Assembly: GCA_010909165.1 (NCBI GenBank)
Contig: MU008162.1
Span: 1,550,001-1,614,000 of the forward strand
DNA length: 64,000 bases
Reading direction: 5' to 3'
Source: Anthoceros angustus
Taxonomy: Eukaryota > Streptophyta > Anthocerotopsida > Anthocerotales > Anthocerotaceae
The position numbers and the translations under genes are program-made. The notes under the pieces were generated by a model. The model was not told the origin of the DNA. It saw only the letters and a list, made by a program, of their open reading frames with translations, and made no database searches. Of the stretch, positions 10,885 to 23,288 are shown in pieces (the stretch's first letter is position 1; each line of letters starts with the position of its first letter).

Positions 10885-13216
10885 CTAGAGCCGAGCGTAG
10901 TATGTCTTAGGGTCTACAACCTTGATTCCAACGTTGCTCTTTGGACAGGATTTGAACTTCGGCTCGTGGCGGTATACCTCAGAGTTCCTTGGAACTCCAA
11001 AATCATCTCCTTGTCCAAATGAGCCCACTTTGTTGAAATTGGGGTAGTTCCCACTGATCCGGTTGTATTTTAGTGAGTTTATCTTGTCAACGCAGGTCAC
11101 CTTCTCGCAGCTTCTGTAGCCGGGAGTATATTCGCCTGCATTCACCAGTGTTAACGTGACATCGTTGGCGGTCGGCAAGCCACTGCACGACCCTGTCCGG
11201 GAGGGAGGTTCAGATCCTCGCGGGTTGCAGTTCTCGCCGTTGATACTCCTGATAGAGCAGAAGTTGTTCAACCAAGGGTAGAGCTGCACACAAAAGCAGT
11301 ATAACGTGGTCAGACCTAAAGTTGCTCACAGTTTTCGGTTCTAAGGATGGCTCTCTTTGCCACGAACATATTTGCCATCCAGGTGGATACTTACTTTCTG
11401 ATAAGTAGCGCTGTTATAGTATTTTCTTCGCATAGATTCCCAAGAAGTGCCTGGATCCGACAGGCAATTGTTGACCCAGTAATTCTGACAGCTGATCCAC
11501 CCACTCTCCCCACTTGGAGAGGAGATGATCAACCCAGTTACTTTGTTGGAGTGACCTGTGTTGAGCTTCAAGCCGTTCAGATTCAGATGACAAACTCCAC
11601 CATCGATTGTGATCCCAGAGCTTGCCCAGTCCAGGTACAGGCAGTGCTCCCCTCCAATAATGTAATTGCAGCTCAAGTAGTTCCCCACATTAAGCCAATG
11701 CGTACCAAAGTAGATGCCCGTGTTGTCAGCGATCTTCCTTTCGTGAGGCGCTGTGTAGATGACGTTGTCACTGATAGTGGTCAGCATGCAGTCCCCCACA
11801 TTGTGCTGCCCCAACCCACACCTGATGGCGCTGAAGCCAAAATTATGGATGTAGTTGTTCACAATAGAAACCCCCACAGCCCCAAACAGCAGCCAGATGG
11901 CATTGTCGCTCCCACTGATGTCATTGTTGGAGATGACAGTGCCAGACCTCCTGTGGGCAGGCCCATCCCCGCAGTCCCCAATCCTCAAGCCTGTATCCCA
12001 CTCATAGCCCCTGATGGTGACAGAATCCACCAGGCTCGACTCCGCTTGCCAAAGATCCAGACGGCCATTTATCAATCCCTGCAATCAGGATATCCACACA
12101 CTCTCGTAAACTGCGAAGACTTGCCCAGTCACTGGATTTGGAAAGGTCAATTATACAAACTCTACTCACACAGTGGCACTCAAATGCACCCCTCTCAAAT
12201 ATCCAGAATCCCTCTTATCTACCAAGATACACAGTCTCAAAAGAGATGTAAAACGAGATGATACCATGGTAAGCAGCACGTTGTAAACAGTACAAAGATA
12301 CACAGCTGGGCAGCCCTGGTATTTACTGCCAATCTCTGCACTAACAGCTGGGCAGCCTTTCGGTGAGTCTCTCCAAGCGTTGATCTTGAAGTTTACCCCT
12401 GTGACAAGCACGTGGCTAGCACCCTCCACGTAGAGTGCGGGCGACCGGTCGTTGGACACGACCGTTACTGGCTTGCCGGCGGACCGGATGACTGTGCAGC
12501 TGTAACCGGAGCCTACCAGACGCAGCGGGCCTGGATTGGTCCACAAAACCAGCGTCACCAGCTCGGTCGGGGGATGCCGAAGGCGCTGAGCCACGTCCGC
12601 CGCCTTTCGGACCGAGATGGTCACTCCTTTTGACTGGCATTTCACTCCTGCGGCAGTCCACGAACAAAGGTCATCCCTCCTGTACAAAATCTACACAGTA
12701 TGTCACGTTAGTTATGTTCGTTGCCTGCCAGTTACGGTTATCCGCTATGATCAGTTCAAACCAGGTACATAACAGTCTCGGGTTAACGTAGGTTAACAAG
12801 AGCAAAGCACAACGGGATCCCTGCGCGACCGCAGCTCGCAATTTGTTCCCGAAGGAACTGGCAATGCATGCAAATGACCTGTGAGCAGGGATTGGAAATC
12901 TTGAAGCGGGAATCCTGATGCAAAATAACAAATGTATCCCTAACCGGAGCACAATTTCCTCCCATCCCTCCCACTCGCTGGCAAGATTGCGCGAGAAAGC
13001 GTCTCACATTCGAGTCGGATATGTTAGCTGCTAGCTAGGGAATTCACAGAGGAAAGCCTTCACACTTCAAGTCTCAAGAAGACATTCGCGAAGAAAGAAG
13101 ATGCACATCACGCACAGACGTCACACGGAGTCGTCTCACTCACCTTCCGCTAAGGAGACAGCTCCAAGAACAAGAGCAGCCACAAGGAGCAAACCGAGGC
13201 CCCTGTGCAGCGACAT
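10885..13216 (-). CDS. Secreted right-handed beta-helix (pectin-lyase-fold) protein
   Basis: This spliced minus-strand gene has a first exon at 13216-13144 encoding MSLHRGLGLLLVAALVLGAV, a clear signal peptide that ends in a strong donor. The body exons are about 12687-12243, 12078-11395 (donor AAA|gtaagtat) and 11283-10885. The third exon carries rungs typical of parallel beta-helices: SGTVISNNDISGSDNAIW, VSIVNNYIHNFGFSAIRCG and TISDNVIY. The cysteine-rich tail (CSIRS, CEKVTC) suggests disulphides in the apoplast. Substrate and catalysis cannot be read; cell-wall polysaccharide binding or cleavage is the family expectation. The phase between exon 1 and the first body exon does not close with the sites I found, so a small exon in 12690-13143 may be missing. 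Confidence 0.75.
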
Positions 13217-15380
13217 TGCGCCAAATTTAACCTCCCGCACCTGCATTTCGGATCACAAGGATCAATATCCTGCAAAGCGCATGGAGCTTCAAAACAACAA
13301 ATTCTCGCACTCGGAGCGGGCCAACGCAAAGTACCAATCGGATTCCGGACAAGGAACTTGTCCGCGGATGCAAAGAGGCAGGCAAGAGAGAAGACTGCTC
13401 CGTCCTCTCAATTCCTTCCTTCCTTCCTTCAGCTCCCAGCGAGTGTGAGTTTGAGATGCGCAGAGTGAGGAAAGCTGCGGGGAGGCAACCTCATTCGAGC
13501 AAAGCGGCAGTCGAAACCTCCACACGCAGCGGAAGAAGGTACTTTGCTGAGCGGAAGACCGGCCGTGCGGAATTGAAAGGGGAGGAGGGAGGAGGAGCGC
13601 CGATTCGTGGAGATCGGGAAGAGAGCCGCGCTGCGTTCCCGAGGCCAGGCGATGTCACAGCGGCGACCTCAGCGCAACGGCAAAGGCAGCGATAGCAGGA
13701 ACGGGAGGCGGAGTCGGAGTGTGTGTGTGTGAGAGCAGCGGAATTCCGCGCGGGAGACGTCTCCAACTTTTACTCCCCGCGAAAGAGTGAAACTGCTTGG
13801 GCAGTGGGACGATCAAGGTAAACGTGGTCACCAGTTGCTTGCGCGCTTGAGTTTGCCGGAATAAACCCCTCCCTTCCTGGACACGTACAAATGTCTTCCA
13901 GTCCGCCGTTGGTCGGCACGAGAGAAGAAGCAGGCGAACGCCGGGGTGGGAGGAACCGTTAGGTCCAGTTCCCGACATAACAGATCTGCTGCTGCTCGAC
14001 CGCACCGCCGATGTCACATGCGCGATCATGGTCTCGGGCGGAGCGCACTGCACAGTGATGCGGGGAGGCCCGAGAGATGGAGTCCCCGACTCCCAGTGCG
14101 GCGGTCTGGCTGCTGTGCGGTGCAGCCCTAGGGTCCGCTGCGGCCATCGAAGGCACGACTGTCCATCACGTGGACATGGGCAAACATGGCAAACAAAGCA
14201 GCATTTGGGAACTGAGCCCGCCGCATCTATGATTCCGTCCACACTGGGCTTACGTTGCTCGCTCAGGCCTCTCAAATGCCAATGCGCTTCAATCAGGTCT
14301 TCGTGTTTGTAGGTTCCTACAATACGCCGATAACCTGGTTGTGCGGGCTCTGCCTGGCACGACCTTGCAAGCCGAGCTGCAGGCAGGGCACGGCGCGCAA
14401 CAAGGGCCTTTTGGAGGGCTATCTTGACCCCCTTCCTGCCTTCCTGTCGCCCGCACATCGATAGCTCCCACTTTCTCCGCTTCAGAATCTCACCTCCAGA
14501 CCTATCGTATGTATTTTTTTTTTCGTACTTACTGTTTTATATATTTTATCATTTTTGTCCCATGGCCCTGACCACGATCCAAGCGCCCACTACGGGTGCT
14601 AAGTGCTAACCCGAATTCGAATTCCATTCTAGGCTTGATTTTGTTGAAACGTGGGGACTCGAGACCATTGATTGTTGAAACATAAGGTCGGGAGACCTTT
14701 TTGCCATTCACCTTTACTGGACCTATGTATTGATAAATAAACTTTTTATGTACTTATTTAATATAATTATTTAATAATATTAATTAATATAATTATTTAA
14801 TTTTATATTATATATTAGGGGAATTTGAAGCCACCGAATACTTGGCCTAAGATTGAAATTGGGTACTTGACATTTAACATTCCATGTTCATATGATATCC
14901 CTCATACCCTCTACATACAAATGAAGAACCGCATGATATGACTTGGAGAACAAAAATTGTATAACATAAAATTAGGGCTCCAAGATGGGAAGAGCGCATA
15001 CTAGCAGCCTGCCTAATTTCATAGGCGACCCTCTAATTTATTTATCCATCTTTTACCTACAAATGATGACATGCTCTTTCTTCGCACAAGCACAAGGCAG
15101 CATTAGTTTCCTTGGGGTATTCATGTATCTTGTCGATTCTGGTATCCTTCATTCCATATGCATGTACTTTGAGAGCATGAAAAAAGATTGAAAACTAAAA
15201 ACTCCTTCCTTTAATTTGTAGTGAATGCTGCGCAGCTGTCTTCATCCTGTATTGTTTTGGATAATAGATGGTATGTATTTCTATCATATAAAATTAAAGA
15301 TGGGTATTGTTAGGGCCAGGTTTCTTTAGGTTTCATGTGACAGTCTCCCCCATGCATTTGGCTAGGATTTCTATACCATT
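13217..15380. other. Intergenic
   Basis: Bases 13217-14460 are GC-rich and hold several overlapping frames on both strands, none with a recognisable product. They probably include the promoter and 5' leader of the beta-helix gene. Bases 14500-15340 are AT-rich with no gene or clear repeat. Confidence 0.4.
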
Positions 15381-15382
15381 TG

Positions 15383-15475
15383 GCCGAACCGCAATGTTGG
15401 GATTCTGAAGCCCTTAGAGGGTCCTTGGCCGAGCTGAAATGCTGGCATTCTGAAGCCCTTAGAGGGGTCCGAGGC
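15383..15475. repeat. Direct repeat, two units of about 45 bases
   Basis: 'ttctgaagcccttagagggtcc' with its flanks occurs twice in tandem, just upstream of the F-box relic. Confidence 0.6.
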
Positions 15476-15824
15476 TCCACCCGCGGGAAAGGTCCGAGGT
15501 GCCACCGTCGGGGTTGGAAATTGCAATTTGCTGCTGCTGCTTCTCACAGATCATCGGCTGAAAGGAAGGAGGCAGAATTTCTGGGGGATTCTGCTGTTCC
15601 AGTACAGCAGCGGCTCGTCTTCTTCAAATCTCAAATCTTGCTCTTCAAGTTTACTCTGCCTCCGTTGCTACCCTGAAGATTGTGCACGATGCCGGTTCTG
15701 GATTTCAAGAAGAGGGTGCAGGGGTTTTGGGAGAGGGAGGAGGAGCCGCACCTCCTGCTCCACGTTCTGGAGGGGAGACTGTGCGGCAGCAGGTTGGCAG
15801 GCCGAGGCGGATCCGGAGGTGGAG

Positions 15825-16880
15825 ATGGAGGTGGAAATTTGGCAGAAGCTGCCGGCAGGGATGGTGGAGAGAGTGCTTGCGATGTTGCCATCCGCGGCCT
15901 TGTTCCGGTTCAGGGCCGTTTGCAAATCATGGCTGGCCTTGCTGTCGTCTTCCGAGTTCTTGCGCCTGAGCGCCTCCTGTGAGCGTCCTGCTGCACCCCT
16001 GGTGTGCGCGTTGGAGTACAGGCCGGGGAGGTTAGGGGAGTAGCTGCAGCAGCAACACGCTGCCAAGCCTGTCTTGCCGCTCAATTCCGGATTCAAGGTG
16101 TGCAAGGTGGGCCTCACGTTCCTCCCGCCCCGGTCAGAGTGTGTGACACCAGCAGATCCAGGCTGGGGAGGGCAGGAGAGTCGTTCTGTGTGTTCAATCC
16201 CATGACCAGGGCGTAGAAGGCGCTGCCGCTGCTGGACATGCAGTATCTGCGGTACCAGCTGATGAAGGTGCAGGCGGAGAGGAATGGTATCGGCGGGTTC
16301 AAGGTGATCGTTGTGTGCGGGAGCCACTACTGGGGGACCATGTTGCTGCCTTGGACTGTTGCAGTCTACTCCACAGGGTCTCATGCCGTGGGCGTGTGTG
16401 TCCAACGTGGGCCAGGTGAATAACAGCGACAACCCCGACCACGATCCCAACTCGCCTGTCTCATTCGGGGTTTGGAAGGTGGATCAGGATACAAGGGCGT
16501 GGGAGCTTGTGTCTGAGATGCCTGCGGCCCTTCAGTGGGAACTGAGGAATCCTTTGTTTGTGAAAGGTAATGGTGGTTCTGGACAGGCAGCCAAGCTTTC
16601 ATTTGGTGGTGCTCGTGTGTCAGGTGGCTGCATCTTCCTCGTCATCCACAAGGTCCTGTAGCGTATGCCGTCGCTGCTCTCCCGCCTGGGCCTGTTATCT
16701 CCGAAGCGTGATTTCATACAGGATGACATGGAGGCTATCTTCTTCTCGGATGTCGTTTCCTTCCACCTGCTCAGATAAACGTGGCAGGTTTGCTTCAAGA
16801 ACATCGCCAGATGGATCACTGGTGACCCTGGGTGTGCTCCACCTAAGGCTCAACGGTTACTGCTGATGGTCTGAAGAGGC
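15825..16880 (+). pseudogene. F-box (kelch/UFO-like) pseudogene
   Basis: From the ATG at 15825 the frame gives an intact F-box: IWQKLPAGMVERVLAMLPSA followed by FRFRAVCKSWLALLSSSEF, the Skp1-binding motif of SCF ubiquitin ligases. The typical downstream family segments are present but scattered over frames. KVGLTFLPPR follows a stop at 16041. FCVFNPMTRA lies in another frame and ends in a TAG at 16214-16216. QYLRYQLMKV and FKVIVVCGSHYWGTM continue in that frame, and FGVWKVDQDTRAWELVSEMP lies in a third. No GT-AG introns rescue these breaks. It appears to be a decayed single-exon F-box gene, converging on the MATE gene. Confidence 0.7.
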
Positions 16881-17124
16881 TGTATCTGTCCTGCCCAAGG
16901 TGCTCCGTGTGATGACTTGCCCAAGTGTACGTACTTGGAAAAGTCGGTTGCCCATTTATGTCGGATGGGTGGTGATTCCCAGGTAACATATTCATTGGGA
17001 TCTGGAACTTGTCGTCGCCTCATTCGTTCTTGGATTCTGAGTCAGAATGATGTTATACAACTTTGGGGAAGCGTGTGTAGTAGTGGAAACGTGGGTGGAG
17101 TCAATCAAACTCGACAAGGTTGTC

Positions 17125-18822
17125 TCAGAGCCTAGTGTTCCGGTGATTCGGTAGGGATGAGGGTACTGGAGCCAGGGCTGCAATACAGTATCCCCTCTCG
17201 TAGTTGATCTCCGGAGCACAGACAGGGATCTCATCTGCGAAAGCAGCAAGTTCCAGCTGACCACCATGTTTGTTATCCAGGTCCTGGCAAGTATCAGTAA
17301 GCACCCTGGATGGTAAAGTAAGGTTCTGGGCACGCATTGCCTGCAAGATCCAGTCAGTGCGGATGACAGCAAACACCGCCATGCAAGCACAAGTGGCGAC
17401 TGCAGCCAGCAGCCCAATCCAGAGGCCCACCAGTCCGAGCTTGAACCAGAATGCCAGGCAGACTCCCAGAGGTATGCCCACCAGATAGAAGGCTCCTCCA
17501 TTCAAGTAAGCACCCATGGATGGCCTGGCACTGCCCCTCAACACACCGCAGCAGACAGTTTGAGGGAAATTGCCCAGCTCCATGAGGCCCATGATGGGAA
17601 GAATCTTGGCCACTCCCAAGAGGATCTCCTGGTCAGAAGTGAAGAGTTTGCCCCAGGATGACCGAGCGCATATGAGAGCGAAGGAGCCCAGGCACGCCAT
17701 CCCCATGCTCAAGCCCAAGGTAGCAACCGAAGCATGGTAAGCTCCCAGAGGTCTGTTTGCACCCAGTTCATTCCCCACACGGGTGCAGACGCAGGAGGCG
17801 AGGGAGATTTGCATGGCGTACAGGAGGGTGTCCCCGTTGAGGACAATTGTCATGGTGGAGATGGCCTCCCTGGAATTAGGCAGGAAGCCTGTGAGCAGGG
17901 TCATGATCTCATAGCACCACCACTCCAGGCAGGTCATCAAGCAGGAGGGGACTGCCAGGGCCAGCAATGGGGTCCAGTCCATGAAGCTGGCTCTTGTCCA
18001 GGGCGTCCACGAGATCCTGTCGACGCCGGACCTCCTAATGTAGATCACGAACATGAGGATCATGATGAAATCTGTGAAGCAGGCGGCCAGGGCTGTGCCC
18101 GGGCCTCCCAGCTTCAAAGGGCCGTACACCAGGAAGTAGTTCACAGGGATGTGGAAAGCCATAGCCACTCCTGTGACCACCATCATAGGCTTGGTGATGC
18201 ACTGGGAGCGCAGGTAGATCCTCAAAGGAGCCAGCACAGATGTGGCCACCAGGTCAGGAAGCAAGTACTTGAGATACGTCTTGGCAACAGCGGCCACAGC
18301 AGCGTCCTGGCCCACAAACAGCAGCACTCTCTCGATGTTGAGCCACGCAGCTGTGACCGGCACGCAGGTGAGGAGCAGGATGAGAATTCCCCGCTGCAGC
18401 GTCAGCCCCATGAGCTTGTAGTGCCGGGCTCCGTACGCCTGGCTGCAGATGGGCTCCATCCCCCCCGACAGGCCTGTGAGCAGGGAGAAGCCTGTGACGT
18501 TGGCGTAGGTCAGGGCCAGGGTCCCGCCCGCAAGCTGCAGCCCCCCCAGATGGCCCAGGAAGATGGTGGAAACGATGGAGCGCGCGAAGTACATGAGATT
18601 CATGGCCGCTATGGACGCCCCGATCCGGCCCTGCCGCTCCAGTTCTAGCACGATTTGCTGAAGGGACGGCCATTTCTTGAGCGCCCCCTGGATTTCCTCC
18701 GCCGGGCCCTCCTCCTTTTGGGAAGAATCCTTGAAGCTCAGCAACCTGGCCCCCTCCTCGCACCCGCTCTCGCTCTCGCTCCCCTCGTGGCCGTCGCTGA
18801 TTTCCGAAGCCGCCCACATCAT
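17125..18822 (-). CDS. MATE family transporter (DTX type)
   Basis: The single exon encodes 565 residues from the ATG at 18822; upstream in-frame codons lack an ATG. MATE proteins are 12-helix antiporters that move organic cations, flavonoids, hormones or citrate out of the cytosol. The N-terminus (about 1-75) is acidic and soluble. Hydrophobic helices then run through to about residue 500. Family landmarks include GLSGGMEPICSQAYGARHYK (first repeat), the LEWWCYEIMTLLTG segment and TRVGNELGANRP (second repeat). Single-exon structure and these motifs fit the clade of Arabidopsis DTX48-51/ADP1, but the substrate cannot be assigned. It is divergent from mevalonate kinase, with 0.93 kb between starts. 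Confidence 0.93.
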   Translation of the reverse strand: MMWAASEISDGHEGSESESGCEEGARLLSFKDSSQKEEGPAEEIQGALKKWPSLQQIVLELERQGRIGASIAAMNLMYFARSIVSTIFLGHLGGLQLAGGTLALTYANVTGFSLLTGLSGGMEPICSQAYGARHYKLMGLTLQRGILILLLTCVPVTAAWLNIERVLLFVGQDAAVAAVAKTYLKYLLPDLVATSVLAPLRIYLRSQCITKPMMVVTGVAMAFHIPVNYFLVYGPLKLGGPGTALAACFTDFIMILMFVIYIRRSGVDRISWTPWTRASFMDWTPLLALAVPSCLMTCLEWWCYEIMTLLTGFLPNSREAISTMTIVLNGDTLLYAMQISLASCVCTRVGNELGANRPLGAYHASVATLGLSMGMACLGSFALICARSSWGKLFTSDQEILLGVAKILPIMGLMELGNFPQTVCCGVLRGSARPSMGAYLNGGAFYLVGIPLGVCLAFWFKLGLVGLWIGLLAAVATCACMAVFAVIRTDWILQAMRAQNLTLPSRVLTDTCQDLDNKHGGQLELAAFADEIPVCAPEINYERGYCIAALAPVPSSLPNHRNTRL

Positions 18823-19755
18823 TTGCGGACAACATGGTTCACACACCTAACCATCACCCTGCCTCCACCGCAAGTGCCAATGCTGCCTCCCTCTCCATCT
18901 CCTTCCCACAGTTCTGTTCCCTCCGCGTCTTGGACGCTGCTGGCCAATCCCGACTCCAGTCCGCACTGAATGTTCTCCACAAAAGCTTGCACGCCATCGC
19001 CCGCCTCGCCCGCCTCGCCCCTCCACCAGGTAGATTCCGCACGTCGTTGCAACAGGGAAGGCGAGGGTCGGTTGAAGAGTCACACTCTCGTGAACACACT
19101 GTGTGGTCAGATTAACCACCTCCTCTGGTTAAGCTGAACCCTCGTCTGGTGTCGAACTCCATGGCCTGGCAGGCTCGTGCTCGTGCATGGCAGCAAGCAA
19201 GCTGTCCAGATCTTGCTCCAGCAACGCACGGGAATCAGCAAAGTCGTGTAAACCGTGGGCTGCAATCCCTGCATCCTGCCAGATGCACAAGTTCTGAACG
19301 CAAGCTCTTCATCAGGTTCTTGGAAATGTGCATAAGCTCGGATTTGCTTTCGCAGTTGGGATTTGCACATCATGTTGCCTTGCAAGTAACACGTTCTTGT
19401 GCAGGGGAGCGTGAAGCGGGAGTAAACCGGCCATGCCGGGGCGTCGGACATTTCCAGGAAACGGACGGCTTGGCGAGAGTCGCTGTCGGGTCCCAGATCG
19501 ATGCCGGCTTTGTGTCGTAGCCTCACGTGCGGGCCATGGCTCCCACCCGCTGCGATTGATGGGCGTTCTGGGTCCTGTCTGCTGACTGTCAGCGGTTGAG
19601 GCGCCGAGGCCGCTTTGCCGCTTTGCTTCTGGCTGTGTCAGGGCGTGGCGGGTGCAAATTGAATTGGGCTGTCATCCCGGGGTTAGATTACAGGACTCGG
19701 ATCGGGGGCGGGGGCTGCTGGTTTCTGGTGGGCGGGGCGGAGAAAGGAAGCAGAG
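18823..19755. other. Shared upstream region of the MATE and MVK genes
   Basis: Head-to-head spacer of 0.93 kb. It contains no gene and must hold both promoters. No unambiguous TATA box or regulatory motif was identified by eye. Confidence 0.5.
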
Positions 19756-21470
19756 ATGGAGGAGGTGGAGGTGGAGGTGGTGAGGAAGATGGAGTCCAGG
19801 GCGCCTGGGAAGGTGATCCTGGTGGGAGAGCATGCCGTGGTGCACGGCGGGGCAGCAGTGGCGGCCTCCCTCGGCCTCTACACCAATGCCTGCATTCTGG
19901 TGCACGCCCGCGACACCGGTGTGCCTCATCCCCAGCTCCTACTTCGCCTTCGTGGGTTCCGCTTGTTGCTGTGAAAAATGTGGTGGGTGGGTGTGGCGGC
20001 GTAGGGTTTTGAGGCAGAGGATGCTTGTGCTGTCCTAGGCAAGGAGGAGTTCTTGGCACTCAACTTGCCGCAGCTGGAGGTGCATATGAGGTGGCCTGTG
20101 GGAAGGATCAGGACTGCCTTCGACTGGCCTGCTCTGGACGATGTTGAGGAAGCCACTGTTCGCCCCTGCTCGAACGATTTGTACAAGCAGCTTGAGAGCT
20201 TTGTGGGGTCGCTGCTGACGCCGGGATTGCATGGTGGAGCTGCTGCTGGTATCATGGCATTCTTGTACCTATATGCTTCGATATTTGGGTAACATCCTGT
20301 TTCTCCACCGATGATCTTGGTGTAGCTTTTGGCCGCTGTCCTTTTCCAGCATGTTCGTCTGATTGTTCGCGTTTCCCTTGGCTAACAGGTTTGACGCGTC
20401 AGGTTGCAGCCGTCCACTGTCACTGTCACTTCTGAACTTCCCGTAGGCGCTGGGCTCGGTTCGTCAGCTGCCTTCTGCGTCTCCTTGTCAGCGGCTCTGC
20501 TAGCGTTGGCTGGGAGATTGAAGTGTTCTCCTTTTGGGAAGTGGCTGGACGTGGATGAGAACTGCCTGAAACTGGTCAATGAGTGGGCGTTTGAAGGGGA
20601 GAAGATCATACACGGCAGGCCTTCTGGTATCGACAATACTGTCAGCACATATGGTAAGCTATGGTGGGGCATCCCGGCTCGCCCTCTTCACCTTCGCCCT
20701 CTGCAGCAGGTTTTGGCTGTACCGGTTCTTGATCAGCAACTTCTTCTTGTTTCAGGCTCCATTGTCAAATTCAAGCAGGCAAAGATCACCCGCCTCCGAA
20801 ATGCAATGCCGCTCAGGATGCTCCTCACCAATACCAGAGTCAGCCGGAACACCAAAGCACTTGTGGCTGGTGTTGGTGACAGGGCAAAGAAGTATCCCCA
20901 AGCGATGGCAGCTATCTTCAGTGCTATCGATGCCATTGGAGAAACAGCTGTTTCCATTCTGCAGGCGGGTGAGGAAATGGAGGACGGTGAGCAGACATTT
21001 GAAATAGATGGACATAGTGAGCATGTGGCAGACTCACAAGGCTGTAAAAGCGAGGCAGAAATGCAGTTGGAAGAGCTCGTGGAAATGAATCAAGGCCTGT
21101 TGCATAGCATGGGTGTCAGTCATGTCACGATTGAACGAATCTGCCAAATCACATCCAAATTTGGCCTCCACTCCAAGCTCACTGGCGCGGGAGGGGGTGG
21201 GTGTGTCCTCACGCTCTTGCCTTGGGGTATCCTCCACTGTCCTCTTTCAGATTTCCTTTGGCATACCAGTTGCTGTCCCTATTTGCTTGTTGCATTCTGC
21301 TACCGTTTTCTTTGCCTATGCCTTGACACCAGCTCGCAGACACATCAGCCTCGCTTGTTGCCAAAGTCAAGTCGCATCTCGAAGAGGCTGGGTTTGATTG
21401 CTTTGAAGCCGCCGTAGGAGGCATGGGTGTACAGGTTGCCGGGGAGATTCTTGTAAGCTCAAGAAGGTGA
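19756..21470 (+). CDS. MVK: Mevalonate kinase
   Basis: ATP-dependent phosphorylation of mevalonate in the cytosolic/peroxisomal mevalonate pathway leading to sterols and other isoprenoids. Five exons close in frame: 19756-19918, 20039-20288, 20403-20653, 20756-21226 and 21340-21470. They total 1,266 bases, giving 421 residues. GHMP-kinase motifs are all present: RAPGKVILVGEHAVVHG at the N-terminus, the ATP loop ELPVGAGLGSSAAFCVSLSA, RPSGIDNTVSTYG with the catalytic Asp, and KLTGAGGGGCVLTL near the C-terminus. A second in-frame ATG at 19789 would give 410 residues beginning MESRAPGK, closer to known plant enzymes. The gene looks functional. Confidence 0.95.
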
Positions 21471-22223
21471 CCGAGGTTCTTGTTAAGGGAGATGCTCTGT
21501 TCTTGCCCTGGAGACTTTCTCAGCAGGGTCAAGCTCGTGTTCCGTTATTGAACAATTGCATTCGACTCAAAAGTATGGTTCTTGAGGTGCAGCTACCAAG
21601 GCGATCGACCAATACTTAGCCCCGTCCGAAGAAGGCTCTGCAATATGAAAACGGACCACAAATAACACACATCAAAGCCCCAATTCGGGGCCATGTTCAG
21701 GCTCAGCAATTCAAGGCCCCTCACCCCCAAGTCATTAACGCCCTAATCCATGAAACTTACGGAAGGTATACTATAGGTCGTTCGCAGTTCGAGCTGTTCC
21801 GCTTTACACCCTAGATAAAAACTCTGACATTCGAAAGACAACAGAAGGACTTCACAAACTGTGCTCTGTTTGGACGAGAGCCCTTGTTGAACACAACGGA
21901 AAAGGCAAACTCACAAGTATAATTTGTGGCTCTACGCGAGAATAGTTTGAGGCTCTGCGCCCGCGACGGCAACGCAGCCACCATTGCCAGCTGCAGCCTT
22001 GGGTAAGACCCACAGAATTGATCCCAGAAAAGGACGTTGGCCGCCCCAGTGATGTGATAAATTCTCAGACGTTCAACGATAAATTCCAAGTTTGTATGGC
22101 CCTGCAGGCCTGACGGTCTGCAAGTCTCCCGATCAACAACATCCACTTCTGTCCGAGAATTCCACAAAGATCGCACAGTAGTGCTGAAGAATCGCTTGCG
22201 CTTGAGCCATAGCTGCACTATCC
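21471..22223. other. Convergent 3' intergenic region
   Basis: Lies between the stops of mevalonate kinase (+) and eL27 (-). Frames here overlap the untranslated ends and have no recognisable product. Confidence 0.45.
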
Positions 22224-22913
22224 CTAAAACCGTAACTTGGAAAAAAACCACCGGTTCTTGCCAGTCTTAAACCTCTCCTCAAAAACTGCCTTGGTCTCCT
22301 GAGAAAATCCCATTCCAGCCAGAGATGAGTCCACAAACTGTATTTCGACAATACTCTCCACAGCTGCTAAGCAGATTAACACGACAGGACAAATAAGCCC
22401 ATACCTTGCGGGCCTCTACTCGCTTGGTCTTCGTCTCCAGTTTCTCAGGTACAACAATGTTCTTCAGGTCCACGTCCAGAGTGTACCTGCCGCGAGGAAG
22501 AAGAAACAGAATCCGTAAATGAACCTGCTAGGCAACGCTCCTAACACGAGGACGCACCGCACAAGGCAGGAGCAGATGCAGCACCTGGTCGGCATGATGT
22601 GGTTGTAGTTCACCACCTTGATAAACGCTTTCAACCTAGAGCGCTTGGCGATCGTCTTCGCAGACGCCTTCTTGATCACCTGTGCGTCAGAGGTACCGGT
22701 TAGCCTTTCATACATACTCCGGCACCCTGCAAGGCACAGTGATCGTCAGCTGCGCACCTTCCTCGGGTACTTTGCGATGCCCGCAACCAAGGCATGCCCG
22801 TAGCGTCGCTGTTGCGTGCCCTCATCGAAATTCTTGACGATCACGGCCTTGCGGCCGGCGTACCGTCCTTGCAGAAGCACAACCACCTTGTTCTGCTTCA
22901 GAAACTTCACCAT
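22224..22913 (-). CDS. RPL27: 60S ribosomal protein eL27 (L27e)
   Basis: Structural protein of the cytosolic large ribosomal subunit. Four exons close in frame: 22913-22758, 22679-22585, 22486-22405 and 22298-22224. They total 408 bases, giving 135 residues, exactly the usual plant length. Recognisable segments are [20 protein letters not shown] (KOW-type start), [32 protein letters not shown] and the conserved end [17 protein letters not shown] telo-box and a TGGGCT element lie about 80-100 bases upstream, as in many plant ribosomal protein genes. Confidence 0.97.
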
Positions 22914-22987
22914 GGCTGCCGATCGCCGGAGAACGTGCCTCTAACGCTCAAGCTCTTCAAAGAAGGGACTCCATCGAGACTGAGGGC

Positions 22988-23013
22988 TTTATAGCCCAAA
23001 GCCCTAACCCTAA
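22988..23013 (-). promoter_or_regulatory. Telo-box and site-II-like element upstream of RPL27
   Basis: AACCCTAA (23006-23013) matches the plant telo-box. AGCCCA (22993-22998), read as TGGGCT on the gene strand, matches the site II core bound by TCP factors. A TATA-like tttata overlaps 22988-22993. The combination within about 100 bases of the ATG is characteristic of plant translation-machinery promoters. Confidence 0.65.
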
Positions 23014-23288
23014 AAACATACTGTTCAGTAAGAACAATAGGTTGAGGGGATTTTTATTGAACAATATAATATTACGTTCTGAATCATTCTCATGTTGTTC
23101 GATAGGAAAACAATCATCAGTTGATCTTGATAAAATTTTAATTTATACATGCTTAGATTGATGTCGCAGACTCAATTCAATCTGGATGTGGTATGGTTGG
23201 CAATTGCTAATTATATTTTTATAAAATTATAATACTAAAAATATATTGATTTATTTCTCATAAAATAAATTCATTTTTAGAAATGAAT

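Noticed and set aside
13655-14458. Minus-strand frame of 267 codons
   Set aside because: GC-rich region with overlapping frames on both strands, no recognisable domain and no splice logic; more likely leader or promoter DNA.
18823-18846. Upstream extension of the MATE frame to 18846
   Set aside because: The extra codons begin with GTG; the first ATG is at 18822.
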